Shown: positions 1 to 7,272 of the stretch, one piece after another
How the letters are laid out: each line of letters opens with the position of its first letter
Numbering within the stretch: position 1 is the first letter of the stretch
Notes under the pieces: model-generated
What the model saw: the letters and a program-made list of their open reading frames with translations, nothing else
The model's database searches: none
What the model was told of the DNA's origin: nothing
Origin: Roseomonas sp. E05
GTDB taxonomy: Bacteria > Pseudomonadota > Alphaproteobacteria > Acetobacterales > Acetobacteraceae
Assembly (NCBI RefSeq): GCF_030063475.1
Contig: NZ_JASIRT010000013.1
Location: 1 to 64,000 of the forward strand
DNA length: 64,000 nucleotides
Direction of reading: 5' to 3'
Position numbers and translations under genes: made by a program

Positions 1-105
1 CGGATCGAGGACTACAACGAAGTCCACCCCCACAAGGGCTTGCGGATGTGTTCACCCCGTGAGTTCATCCGCGCCCAGTCTCAACCAGCCCCGTGTCCGG
101 TTTGA
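1..105 (+). CDS. IS3-family transposase (OrfB), C-terminal end only
   Basis: The window opens inside this gene. Frame 1 reads 34 codons to a TGA at 103-105 and contains YNEVHPHKGLRMCSPREF, the typical C-terminal tail of IS3-family OrfB integrases (rve domain), where the last catalytic helix is followed by 'HxxLgxxSPxEF'. The upstream part lies outside the window, so completeness of the element cannot be judged. It abuts an interrupted IS110-type gene directly downstream, so this IS3 copy probably inserted into that older element. Confidence 0.75.
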   Translation, partial: RIEDYNEVHPHKGLRMCSPREFIRAQSQPAPCPV

Positions 106-119
106 TGGGGGCAACTCCA
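106..119 (+). mobile_element. Probable right end (terminal inverted repeat) of the IS3-family element
   Basis: Immediately after the transposase stop the sequence tgggggcaactcca resembles the terminal inverted repeat of IS2-group members of the IS3 family, whose ends carry a run of C/G followed by a short CA-ending tip. Homology to an IS110 transposase begins right after it, which places the IS boundary near 119. The partner left end is outside the window, so the assignment rests on position and base pattern only. Confidence 0.45.
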
Positions 120-289
120 GACTGGATCTTGCCGAAATCCTTCATGGAACGGGCATCCAAGTCAGTATCGTCAATCCATCTCGGGTAAAGTCTTATGGAC
201 AAAGCGAGTTGGCGCGCAACAAGACTGACAAGCTTGATGCGGCGCTTATTGCAAGATTCTGCCGTGCTCATAGCCAAGGATCGGTATAG
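119..289 (+). pseudogene. IS110-family transposase fragment (DEDD domain), truncated at both ends
   Basis: In frame from about 119 the translation reads LAEILHGTGIQVSIVNPSR followed by KSYGQSELARNKTDKLDAAL. This matches the N-terminal DEDD catalytic region of IS110/IS1111 transposases, where 'VNP..vk.fa.s...raKTDrlDA' is the hallmark. The N-terminus is replaced by the IS3 end at 106-119, and the frame closes at 289 after roughly 50 recognisable residues, where a full protein would have 300-400. It is a dead remnant marking past insertion activity at the edge of the accessory region. Confidence 0.65.
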
Positions 290-312
290 GCAGCAGGGCT
301 CGTATCAAGGAT

Positions 313-960
313 CTATTCCGTAATCACAATGGAATGCAGATCAGCGATGCTGACGATCGGCATGGCATGCAGTTGCGAAAATCGCTGTAGCTCCGGCAGC
401 CTTGCCATGCTGCCATCGGGGTTGGTGACCTCGCAAAGCACGCCCGATCGCGACAGGCCCGCCATGGCCATCAGCGCTATGGTCGCCTCTGTATGCCCTT
501 GCCTGCCTACCAAGCCGGCTCGGTGCGCCCGTAGCGGAAAGACATGGCCCGGCCTGGCCAGGTCTTCGGGCAGTGCATCAGGGCTTACAGCGGCACGGAT
601 GGTGGTCAGCCGATCCGCTGCTGAAACACCCGACGACACGCCTTCCTTAGCCTCGATGGAGACGGTGAAGCCTGTGCCAAAGCTGGACGTGTTGTGCTCC
701 ACCATGAGCGGGAGATTCAGAGCATCAGCTCGCTCGGCCGTCAGCACCAGGCAGACGATCCCGCTACCTTCGCGGATCATAAGTGCCATCTGATTCACGG
801 TCAGCGTGTCAGTGGCGAAGATCATGTCGCCTTCATTTTCACGATCTTCATCGTCAACGACGATGACACCGCCGCCGCGACGAAGCTGATGCAGTGCAGC
901 TTGCACGCGGTCGACGGAATTTCCGGCGAGGGAAGGATGAGAGATACAGACATCAAGCAT
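313..960 (-). CDS. ribB: 3,4-dihydroxy-2-butanone-4-phosphate synthase
   Basis: Converts ribulose 5-phosphate to 3,4-dihydroxy-2-butanone 4-phosphate plus formate, the four-carbon branch of riboflavin synthesis. The 215-residue product is the length of stand-alone RibB and carries the family blocks: [12 protein letters not shown] with the acidic metal ligands, [20 protein letters not shown], then [19 protein letters not shown] and the C-terminal [13 protein letters not shown]. No GTP cyclohydrolase II (RibA) domain is attached. An in-frame ATG at 1041 would add 27 residues, but those would run through the 37-bp repeat at 987-1023 that also precedes the neighbouring MFS gene, so the ATG at 960 is preferred. 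Base composition is less GC-rich than the bulk of the window and IS fragments lie just downstream, so this may be an acquired extra copy. No other rib gene is in the window and no FMN riboswitch was recognised upstream. Confidence 0.88.
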   Translation of the reverse strand: MLDVCISHPSLAGNSVDRVQAALHQLRRGGGVIVVDDEDRENEGDMIFATDTLTVNQMALMIREGSGIVCLVLTAERADALNLPLMVEHNTSSFGTGFTVSIEAKEGVSSGVSAADRLTTIRAAVSPDALPEDLARPGHVFPLRAHRAGLVGRQGHTEATIALMAMAGLSRSGVLCEVTNPDGSMARLPELQRFSQLHAMPIVSIADLHSIVITE

Positions 961-986
961 CGAGACACAACCTGGTTGAGTGGTGA

Positions 987-1023
987 TGCGTTGGTTGACG
1001 TTAACGCCTACGCTGAAAGGCAA
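987..1023 (-). promoter_or_regulatory. 37-bp repeat, copy 1: probable operator/promoter element of ribB
   Basis: On the plus strand this begins tgcgttggttgacgttaacg and continues to ...gaaaggcaa. The first 21 bp are identical to the copy at 2302-2337 and the remainder differs by one substitution and one indel. It contains the palindrome cgttaacg. It ends 27 bp upstream of the chosen ribB ATG. Placement ahead of two consecutive minus-strand genes suggests one regulator controls both. The ACGTTAACG core is reminiscent of MerR-family operators, but no regulator gene is nearby. Confidence 0.5.
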
Positions 1024-1057
1024 GCCTTCCTGAAAAGCCACGTCAGGATATCTTATT

Positions 1058-2251
1058 TCATTCGATGACCTGCCGCCGCCCAGCGAGCGTGGCGAAGACA
1101 GTTACCAGAACGCTTGATACGATCAGTAGAGACAGGGGCGAGGTCCAGCTTCCGGTCGCTTCATGCAAGACGCCGACGAGAAGTGGCCCAGCCGCTGCGC
1201 CTGCATAGCCGATGAACTGGGCCATCCCTGAGAGGGCAGAGGCCTGGTGGTGGTCATGCGTGCGGAGAGCAAACAGAGAAAGGCTCGTGACCATCGCGAT
1301 GCCTGCGCCAAGTCCCGCACTTGCCAGCCAAAGCAGAGAATAGTCAGGCCGCGCCAGCAGACCAACGGTGCCAACAAGCAGAAAAATACCGCAGCTGAAG
1401 CCGAGCAGCATTTGATCGTGCGAGCGTCGAATGAGGGAAGCACTGCCCAAGTTCGTCGCCACTGCCACCACCTGATAGACGAGGAGGTACAGCCCAGCAG
1501 TGCCGAGCGGTAGACCGGAATTAGCAGCATAGGACGCAAACCAGTCCACGATCGCATAGAAGATGAGTGAGTGAAGTGCGAAGAAGATCGAGACCTGCCA
1601 GCCGATCGCATGACGCCAGGGGGAGACATAGGGCTGCGCGGCAGTCATCGAAGCCAGATGGTGCTGCCGTCCTCGCATTTGCGGCATCCAGACGAGCAAG
1701 GTGACGAGCGCCAGCAGCGCCCACGCGCCGATCGACCAACGCCAGTCAGATCCCGGCAATTGTGCTATCGGCACCGCGATCCCGGCGGACAGTCCTGCAG
1801 TTCCCGCCATCGCAGCTGCGTAGAGACCAATTAGCCCTGCCCCGCGCACGGGGAAGTCACGCTTGACGAGCCCGGGTAAAAGTACGTTTCCGAAAGCGAT
1901 TCCAATACTTAGAAGCGCGGTCCCCAGCCAAATCGCACCAGGTAGCGCTAGCGAGCGGATCAACGTGCCGAGGAGAATTGCCAGGATGGAGCTTGCCAGA
2001 ATTCGCTCAAGCCCGTGCCGCCGTCCGAGCGCCGGCGCAACCAGAGATAAGACCGCGAAGAGCAGAAGCGGAAGGGCATTGAGTAGGCCGGCCGCTGTCC
2101 CGTCGAGATGCAGTGCCTGCTGGATATCCGGAAGCACCGGTCCCAGGCTAGTAATAGGCGCGCGGAGGTTAGCGCCGATCAAGATGATGCCGACGCAAAG
2201 CGTCAGCCTGGACCTGGGCGCAGGTATAATGATGTTTGGGGTAGCGGACAC
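1058..2251 (-). CDS. MFS transporter, CynX/NimT-like
   Basis: A 12-helix major facilitator of about 397 residues in the cytoplasmic membrane. The N-terminus ([20 protein letters not shown]) and the [10 protein letters not shown] and [14 protein letters not shown] segments are characteristic of the CynX/NimT cyanate/2-nitroimidazole transporter group (COG2807), whose members export or import small anions and nitro-compounds; the substrate here is unknown. A longer ATG start at 2281 exists, but the GTG at 2251 has a gagg ribosome-binding site 5 bases upstream and is preferred. The stop lies about 98 bp before the ribB start. Composition is lower in GC than the genes from 2.8 kb on. A copy of the shared repeat lies about 50 bp upstream. 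Confidence 0.78.
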   Translation of the reverse strand: MSATPNIIIPAPRSRLTLCVGIILIGANLRAPITSLGPVLPDIQQALHLDGTAAGLLNALPLLLFAVLSLVAPALGRRHGLERILASSILAILLGTLIRSLALPGAIWLGTALLSIGIAFGNVLLPGLVKRDFPVRGAGLIGLYAAAMAGTAGLSAGIAVPIAQLPGSDWRWSIGAWALLALVTLLVWMPQMRGRQHHLASMTAAQPYVSPWRHAIGWQVSIFFALHSLIFYAIVDWFASYAANSGLPLGTAGLYLLVYQVVAVATNLGSASLIRRSHDQMLLGFSCGIFLLVGTVGLLARPDYSLLWLASAGLGAGIAMVTSLSLFALRTHDHHQASALSGMAQFIGYAGAAAGPLLVGVLHEATGSWTSPLSLLIVSSVLVTVFATLAGRRQVIE

Positions 2252-2301
2252 AACAACCTCGCACGAGCGATTGCGCCACAATGGAGCGCAGCCAGCAGTG
2301 G

Positions 2302-2337
2302 TGCGTTGGTTGACGTTAACGCTTACGCGAAAGGCAA
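2302..2337 (-). promoter_or_regulatory. 37-bp repeat, copy 2: probable operator/promoter element of the MFS gene
   Basis: Same orientation as the copy at 987-1023 and starts with the same 21 bases, including the cgttaacg palindrome. It sits about 50 bp upstream of the GTG start of the MFS gene. The two copies are the only ones seen in the window. Confidence 0.5.
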
Positions 2338-2781
2338 CTGGACCTGTCGTCTGCCCCGTGAGCTAGTTCATCGTCCCCCACTCGTCAACTCAAAATTGCC
2401 ACTGTCCGCCATGGGAAGCTGGCCTTTGTTTTGGTTCGGGATAGATCGTGCGAACATGAAGGATTTTGCACCGCAGTGCGGAAGTCGCCGGATCAACAGC
2501 GTCGCCTTTGCACAAGCCCACTGCATGTGTCCACGCAGGGACGTGTTCAGAGAAAGTGACCTTCCCCAAGGCCACTGCCAAAGCAAACGGGACCACAGCT
2601 CACAATTGCCTCCTTGATAGGCAAGGCGGCCCTCCAGGGCGCTTGCCTTTCTACACAGCATCTCTGGGAGCGGAACAGTCCCGGCGGCGCCGATTATCGC
2701 CTTTTTTGGGCAATCTTTCGGATGCGGCCGCCGCGGCCCGCCTGGCCTAGCCTAGGAGGCAAATCGTGGAGAGGACCGCCC
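2338..2781. other. Intergenic transition with no recognised gene
   Basis: About 440 bp separate the MFS promoter from the dehydrogenase gene. Overlapping small open frames occur on both strands (for example 2368-2661 minus) but none has recognisable domain sequence, a good ribosome-binding site or GC-rich codon usage. Composition shifts upward near 2690-2760, so the edge of the low-GC accessory segment probably lies here. A decayed insertion element is possible but was not identified. Confidence 0.5.
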
Positions 2782-3855
2782 ATGCGCGAGTACAGCATCG
2801 CCGCCATCCCGGCCGATGGCATCGGCCCAGAGGTCATCGCCGCCGGCCTGCAGGCCCTGGCCGCCCTGGAGCGGCGAATGGGCAGCTTCCGCCTGCATGT
2901 CGAGACCTTCCCCTGGGGCTCCGACTACTACAGGCAACACGGCGTGATGATGCCGGCGGACGGGCTGGCCACGCTGAAGAAGTTCGACGCGATCTATTTC
3001 GGCGCGGTCGGGGCGCCGGACGTACCGGACCACGTCACCCTCTGGGGCCTGCGCCTGCCGATCTGCCAGGGCTTCGACCAGTACGCCAATGTCCGTCCCA
3101 CCAAGATCCTGCCCGGCGTCACCCCGCCGCTGCGCGGCTGCGGCCCGGGCGACCTCGACTGGGTGATCGTGCGCGAGAACTCGGAGGGCGAATATGCCGG
3201 CCATGGCGGCCGCGCGCATCGCGGCCTGCCGGAGGAGGTGGCGACCGAGGTGGCCATCTTCACCCGCGTCGGCGTCACGCGGATCATGCGCTACGCCTTC
3301 CGCCTGGCCCAGGCGCGGCCCCGCAAGTTCCTCACCGTCGTCACCAAGTCCAACGCCCAGCGCTTCGGCATGGTGATGTGGGACGAGATCGCCGAGGAGG
3401 TCTCGAGGGAGTTCCCCGACGTCACCTGGGACAAGATGCTGGTGGACGCCATGACCATGCGCATGGTGCTGAAGCCGCAGAGCCTCGACACCATCGTCGC
3501 CACCAACCTGCACGCCGACATCCTCTCCGACCTCGCCGCCGCGCTGGCCGGCTCGCTCGGCGTGGCTCCCACCGGCAATGTGGACCCGGAGCGGCGCTTC
3601 CCCTCGATGTTCGAACCGATCCACGGCTCGGCCTTCGACATCACGGGCAAGGGCATCGCCAACCCGGTCGCCACCTTCTGGACCGGCGCGCAGATGCTGG
3701 AGCACCTCGGCGAGCCTGAGGCCGCCGCGCGCCTGATGCGGGCGGTGGAGCGCGTCACCGGGGCCGGCATCCTGACGCCCGACCTGGGCGGCAAGGCGAC
3801 GACGAAGGAGGTGACGGAGGCGGTCTGCGACGCCATCCACAGCGCGAATATCTGA
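2782..3855 (+). CDS. Tartrate / D-malate dehydrogenase-type beta-decarboxylating dehydrogenase
   Basis: A 357-residue cytoplasmic enzyme of the isocitrate/isopropylmalate dehydrogenase family. It shows the GDGIGPEV-type opening (IPADGIGPEVIAAG), the VRENSEGEYAGHGG block typical of tartrate/D-malate enzymes (TtuC/DmlA), TVVTKSNAQRFGMVMWDE, the metal-binding DAMTMRMV and TNLHADILSDLAAALAGSLG stretch, and the cofactor loop FEPIHGSAFDITGKGIANP. Likely activity is NAD-dependent oxidation and decarboxylation of D-malate or L-tartrate; the exact substrate cannot be read from sequence. ATG at 2782 has ggagagga 6-14 bases upstream; an in-frame ATG at 2614 lies in non-coding-like sequence. The adjacent Bug receptor gene suggests an organic-acid uptake and oxidation unit. 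Confidence 0.87.
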   Translation: MREYSIAAIPADGIGPEVIAAGLQALAALERRMGSFRLHVETFPWGSDYYRQHGVMMPADGLATLKKFDAIYFGAVGAPDVPDHVTLWGLRLPICQGFDQYANVRPTKILPGVTPPLRGCGPGDLDWVIVRENSEGEYAGHGGRAHRGLPEEVATEVAIFTRVGVTRIMRYAFRLAQARPRKFLTVVTKSNAQRFGMVMWDEIAEEVSREFPDVTWDKMLVDAMTMRMVLKPQSLDTIVATNLHADILSDLAAALAGSLGVAPTGNVDPERRFPSMFEPIHGSAFDITGKGIANPVATFWTGAQMLEHLGEPEAAARLMRAVERVTGAGILTPDLGGKATTKEVTEAVCDAIHSANI

Positions 3856-3893
3856 GCCGGCCGGAACGACAAGAGAGCAACGAGGAAACGTCC

Positions 3894-4874
3894 ATGCTGC
3901 AACGCCGCACCCTGCTCGCCGCAGGCTCCGCCCTGCTGGCCATCCCCGCCCTGCGCTCCGCACGGGCGGCGGATTTCCCCGACCATGCCGTCACCATCAC
4001 CGTGCCCTTCGCCGCCGGCGGCCCGACCGACGTGGTCAGCCGGCTGGTGGCCGAGGGGATGTCGAAGAATCTCGGCCAGCCGGTGGTGGTGGAGAACGTC
4101 ACCGGTGCCGGCGGCACCATCGCCGCCGCGCGCGTCGCCCAGGCGCGGCCGGATGGCTACACCCTGCTGATGCACCATATCGGCCATGCCAGCACGGCGA
4201 CGCTGTACCGCAAGCTGCCCTATGACGTGCAGGAGAGCTTCGCGCCGCTCGGCCTGGTGTCGGATGCGGCGATGACCATCGTGGCGCGCCCCGACTTCCC
4301 CGCCACGGACCTGAAGGCCGTGCTGGCCGCCATCCAGGAGAAGGGGGATGCGCTGACCCTGGCGCATTCCGGCCTCGGCGGCGCCAATCAGCTCTGCGGC
4401 ATGCTGCTGCAACGCACGGCGGGCAAGGCGCTGACCAGCGTGGTGTTCCGCGGCAGTGCCCCCGCCATCACCGACCTGATGGCCGGCCGCATCGACCTGT
4501 TCTGCGACCAGGCGACCAACACGGTAGGCTTCATCCGCGACGGACGCATCAAGGCCTATGCCGTGACGCTGCCGGAGCGGGTGCCGGGCCTCGACCTGCC
4601 GACCACCGCCGAGGCCGGCGCGCCGCAACTCTCGATGAGCACCTGGCACGGTCTCTACGCCCCGCGTGGCACGCCGCCCGAGGTGCAGGAGCGGCTCTCC
4701 ACCGCCATCCGCGCCGCGCTGCGCGAGGAGCGGTTGCTGGCCCGCTTCAGCGAACTGGTGACGGCGCCTGCCAGCCAGGAGCGCGCCACCCCCGCCTATC
4801 ACGCCCGCTTCCTGGCGGAGGAGGTGGCCCGCTGGCGCCCGATCATCCAGGACGCCGGCCAGTACGCGGACTGA
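3894..4874 (+). CDS. Bug/TctC-family periplasmic solute-binding protein
   Basis: 326 residues with an N-terminal signal (RRTLLAAGSALLAIPALRSA, cleavage near ARA-AD), followed by the Bug signature VPFAAGGPTDVVSR and the GxxxVxENxxGAGGTIAA pattern that forms the carboxylate-binding loop. These proteins capture carboxylates or related compounds in the periplasm and pass them to TctAB permeases or to sensors. No tctA/tctB lies next to it, so it is an orphan receptor like many in this lineage and may use a permease encoded elsewhere (a complete set lies at 31326-34266). It starts 38 bp after the dehydrogenase stop and probably shares its transcript. Confidence 0.88.
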   Translation: MLQRRTLLAAGSALLAIPALRSARAADFPDHAVTITVPFAAGGPTDVVSRLVAEGMSKNLGQPVVVENVTGAGGTIAAARVAQARPDGYTLLMHHIGHASTATLYRKLPYDVQESFAPLGLVSDAAMTIVARPDFPATDLKAVLAAIQEKGDALTLAHSGLGGANQLCGMLLQRTAGKALTSVVFRGSAPAITDLMAGRIDLFCDQATNTVGFIRDGRIKAYAVTLPERVPGLDLPTTAEAGAPQLSMSTWHGLYAPRGTPPEVQERLSTAIRAALREERLLARFSELVTAPASQERATPAYHARFLAEEVARWRPIIQDAGQYAD

Positions 4875-4885
4875 GCCGGGCGGGC

Positions 4886-4912
4886 CGGCAGCGGGGGTTC
4901 GCCCCGCTGCCG
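4886..4912. terminator. Bidirectional terminator-like hairpin between convergent genes
   Basis: Perfect 11-bp stem cggcagcgggg / ccccgctgccg with a gttcg loop, placed in the 52-bp gap between the convergent Bug receptor and alcohol dehydrogenase genes. No U-tract follows on either strand, so its terminator role is inferred from position. Confidence 0.5.
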
Positions 4913-4926
4913 CTGCGCAGGCCTTC

Positions 4927-6102
4927 TCAGCCGTTCGGGCGGAGGACAACCTTCACGCAGCCATCCTTCTTGTCACGGAAGGTGTTGTAGAGTTCCGGCC
5001 CGTCCTCCAGGGAGGCCGAGCGGTGGGTGATGATGAAGGACGGATCGATCTCGCCCTTCTCGATGCGCCGCAGCAGCGGCTCCATGTAGCGCAGCATATG
5101 GGTCTGGCCGGTCTTCATGGTCAGCGCCTTGTTCATGAAGGCGCCCATGGCGACCGGCGAGAAGCTCACATAGACACCGGGCACGGAGACGATGCCGCCC
5201 GGCCGGCAGGCCAGGATCGCCTGATTCAGCGCGAAGGGCCGCTCCATGCTGATGGTGTGGCTCATCACATTGGAGGTCACGCTCTGCGCCAGCGTGTCCG
5301 CGCCATGGCTCTCCATGCCCACCGCCTCGATCACCGCATCGGGGCCCAGACCCTTGGTCAGCTCAAGGATGTTCTCCTGCACCTTGCCCTCGCCATAGTC
5401 GATCGTCTCGGCGCCGGCCTCGCGCGCCAGGGCCAGCCGCTCCGGCACCGTGTCGATCGCGATGACACGCCTGGCGCCCTGCAGGAAGCAGGAGCGGATG
5501 GTGAGCTGCCCGACCGGTCCGCAGCCCCAGACGGCGATGGTGTCGCCCGGCTTGATCTCGCAGTTCTCGGCCGCCATCCAGGCGGTCGGGAAGATGTCGG
5601 AGAGGAACAGCACCTGCTCGTCGGTCAGGCTTTCCGGCACCTTGAGGTGGCTGACATCGGCGAAGGGCACGCGGATATACTCAGCCTGGCCACCGGCATA
5701 GCCGCCGGTGACATGCGAGTAGCCGAACAGCCCCGCCGTCGCATAGCCGAACTGCTCCGCCTGCATCTTGCCGTTGCGGTTGGAGCGCTCGCAGAGCGAC
5801 CAGTTGCCCCATTTGCACTGCCGGCACTCGCCGCAGCAGATGGTGAAGGGCACCACCACGCGGTCGCCCACCTTCAGCTTGCTGTTCTCGCGCCCGACCT
5901 CGACGACCTCCCCCATGCATTCATGGCCGAGCACGTCGCCGCTTTCCATGGTGGGGACGAAGCCGCCCATCAGGTGCAGGTCGGAGCCGCAAATCGCACA
6001 GGCGGTGACCTTGATGATGGCGTCGCGGCCGTGTTCGATCTTGGGATCGGGGACCGCCTCGCAGCGAATATCGCCCTTGCCGTGCCAGGTCAGTGCTTTC
6101 AT
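4927..6102 (-). CDS. Zinc-dependent alcohol/formaldehyde dehydrogenase (MDR family)
   Basis: 391 residues. Catalytic zinc ligands are visible as Cys38 (AICGSDLH) and His60-Glu61 (GHECMGEV); the structural zinc lobe is the cysteine cluster CCGECRQCKWGNWSLC; the nucleotide-binding motif is VWGCGPVGQL. Overall it resembles the glutathione-independent formaldehyde dehydrogenase-like group, with a long insertion after the structural lobe (FGYSHVTGGYAGGQAEY). It probably oxidises a small alcohol or aldehyde with NAD; substrate unknown. The SDR gene at 6262-7053 lies upstream on the same strand, with a hairpin in the 159-bp gap. Confidence 0.85.
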   Translation of the reverse strand: MKALTWHGKGDIRCEAVPDPKIEHGRDAIIKVTACAICGSDLHLMGGFVPTMESGDVLGHECMGEVVEVGRENSKLKVGDRVVVPFTICCGECRQCKWGNWSLCERSNRNGKMQAEQFGYATAGLFGYSHVTGGYAGGQAEYIRVPFADVSHLKVPESLTDEQVLFLSDIFPTAWMAAENCEIKPGDTIAVWGCGPVGQLTIRSCFLQGARRVIAIDTVPERLALAREAGAETIDYGEGKVQENILELTKGLGPDAVIEAVGMESHGADTLAQSVTSNVMSHTISMERPFALNQAILACRPGGIVSVPGVYVSFSPVAMGAFMNKALTMKTGQTHMLRYMEPLLRRIEKGEIDPSFIITHRSASLEDGPELYNTFRDKKDGCVKVVLRPNG

Positions 6103-6171
6103 GGAGGATCTCTTCGAAAAGGTTGCGGTCGGGAAAGGGGCGGTGCGGCGCCGGCGCCTGGAGCAGATCGC

Positions 6172-6193
6172 GTTCCGATGGCATCATCGGAAC
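6172..6193. repeat. Small perfect hairpin between SDR and alcohol dehydrogenase genes
   Basis: gttccgatg, a 4-base gcat loop, and catcggaac form a perfect 9-bp stem. The surrounding 70 bases are AT-richer and contain ctggagc twice, a pattern like the short intergenic mosaic repeats of alphaproteobacteria. No second copy was seen in the window. It may attenuate read-through from the SDR gene or be a REP-like element. Confidence 0.4.
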
Positions 6194-6261
6194 GGGTGAA
6201 GATGCTCGCCAAAACAAACGGCTGGAGCGTTTTCCGGGAGCCAGGGCGAACAGAAAATATT

Positions 6262-7053
6262 CTAGTGCTTGCCTGAGTCGGGCGCGGCGGCGGCACTGTG
6301 CTGCCTGGCGAGCATGCCGGCCGGCGTGACGGAGGCGATCGCCGTCTGCAGCTTGTTGTGCCAGCCGCTCACCACGTCGCCATCGCCGCGCATCATCGCG
6401 TCGAAGCCGGTCTTTGCGACATCGGCGGGATCGTCCTTCTTCGCCTGGCCGATCTTGGTGTCCTCCATGCCGGCGCGTTCGAAGAAGTCGGTCTCGGTCG
6501 CGCCGGGCATCAGGCAGGTGACGGTGATGCCCTGATCCTTCACCTCGTGGCGCAGCGCGAAGGAGAAGGAGTCCAGGAAGGCCTTGGATGCATTGTAGAC
6601 CGCCTGATAGGTGCCGGGGATGAAGCCGGCGATGGAGCCGGTGATGAGGATCTTGCCGTGCCCCTGCATGCGCATCGCGCGGCCAGCCCTCTGGATCAGG
6701 GAAAGGGTGCCCGTGATGTTGGTGTCGATGACGCGGCGCACCGCATCGAAATCCTGGTCCAGGAAGCCCTCGCCGAGGCCGCGCCCCGCATTGGCCAGCA
6801 GCGCATCGACCGGGCGGCCGCCGAGCGCGGCCCAGAGCTTGTCCACGCCCTCCGGCGTGGCGAGGTCGGCCTCCACCGCATCCACCGCGGCGCCGAGGCC
6901 TCGGAAATCCGCGGCGGCGTCGTTGATGGCGGCCTCATCCGCCGCGACCAGCAGATCGAACCCGTTCTGGGCGCAGCATTTCGCGAGCTCATAGCCGATG
7001 CCGGTCGAGGCGCCGGTGACGATGGCGAGGGGCTTCCGGGTGTCGGTCGGCAT
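6262..7053 (-). CDS. Short-chain dehydrogenase/reductase
   Basis: 263 residues with the classical SDR layout: cofactor motif TGASTGIG (residues 13-20), NAG at 88-90, and the catalytic triad Ser140 (ITGSIAG), Tyr153 and Lys157 (VYNASK). Acidic residue Asp39 near the end of the second strand could bear on cofactor choice, but this cannot be settled by reading. The C-terminal tail is Ala/His-rich. It precedes the zinc alcohol dehydrogenase on the same strand, so the two oxidoreductases may be co-expressed. Substrate unknown. Confidence 0.85.
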   Translation of the reverse strand: MPTDTRKPLAIVTGASTGIGYELAKCCAQNGFDLLVAADEAAINDAAADFRGLGAAVDAVEADLATPEGVDKLWAALGGRPVDALLANAGRGLGEGFLDQDFDAVRRVIDTNITGTLSLIQRAGRAMRMQGHGKILITGSIAGFIPGTYQAVYNASKAFLDSFSFALRHEVKDQGITVTCLMPGATETDFFERAGMEDTKIGQAKKDDPADVAKTGFDAMMRGDGDVVSGWHNKLQTAIASVTPAGMLARQHSAAAAPDSGKH

Positions 7054-7272
7054 GGCGGCTCCGCAGCTCAGGGATGGCTCCGTAACCGCCCGGCAGGGCC
7101 TCTGGTTCCTGAAAACGCCTTATTCATGTGCCGGGCCGCCGCGGCCTGCCATGCCGGACCACTGGCGAGGCGGAGCAAAAGTGCGGCTGAGAAGGCTCGC
7201 CGCTGCGGTGTGGTGTCCGAAGCGGATGGCTTCTCGCCACGTTACAGGCCTGGTCAGGAATGAGAGATCTTA

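Noticed and set aside
960-1041. Longer ribB start at 1041
   Set aside because: Would translate through the repeat shared with the MFS upstream region, and adds residues absent from the usual RibB length.
2368-2661. 97-codon minus-strand frame in the low-GC gap
   Set aside because: No recognised similarity, no ribosome-binding site, and overlapping frames on the other strand of similar quality.
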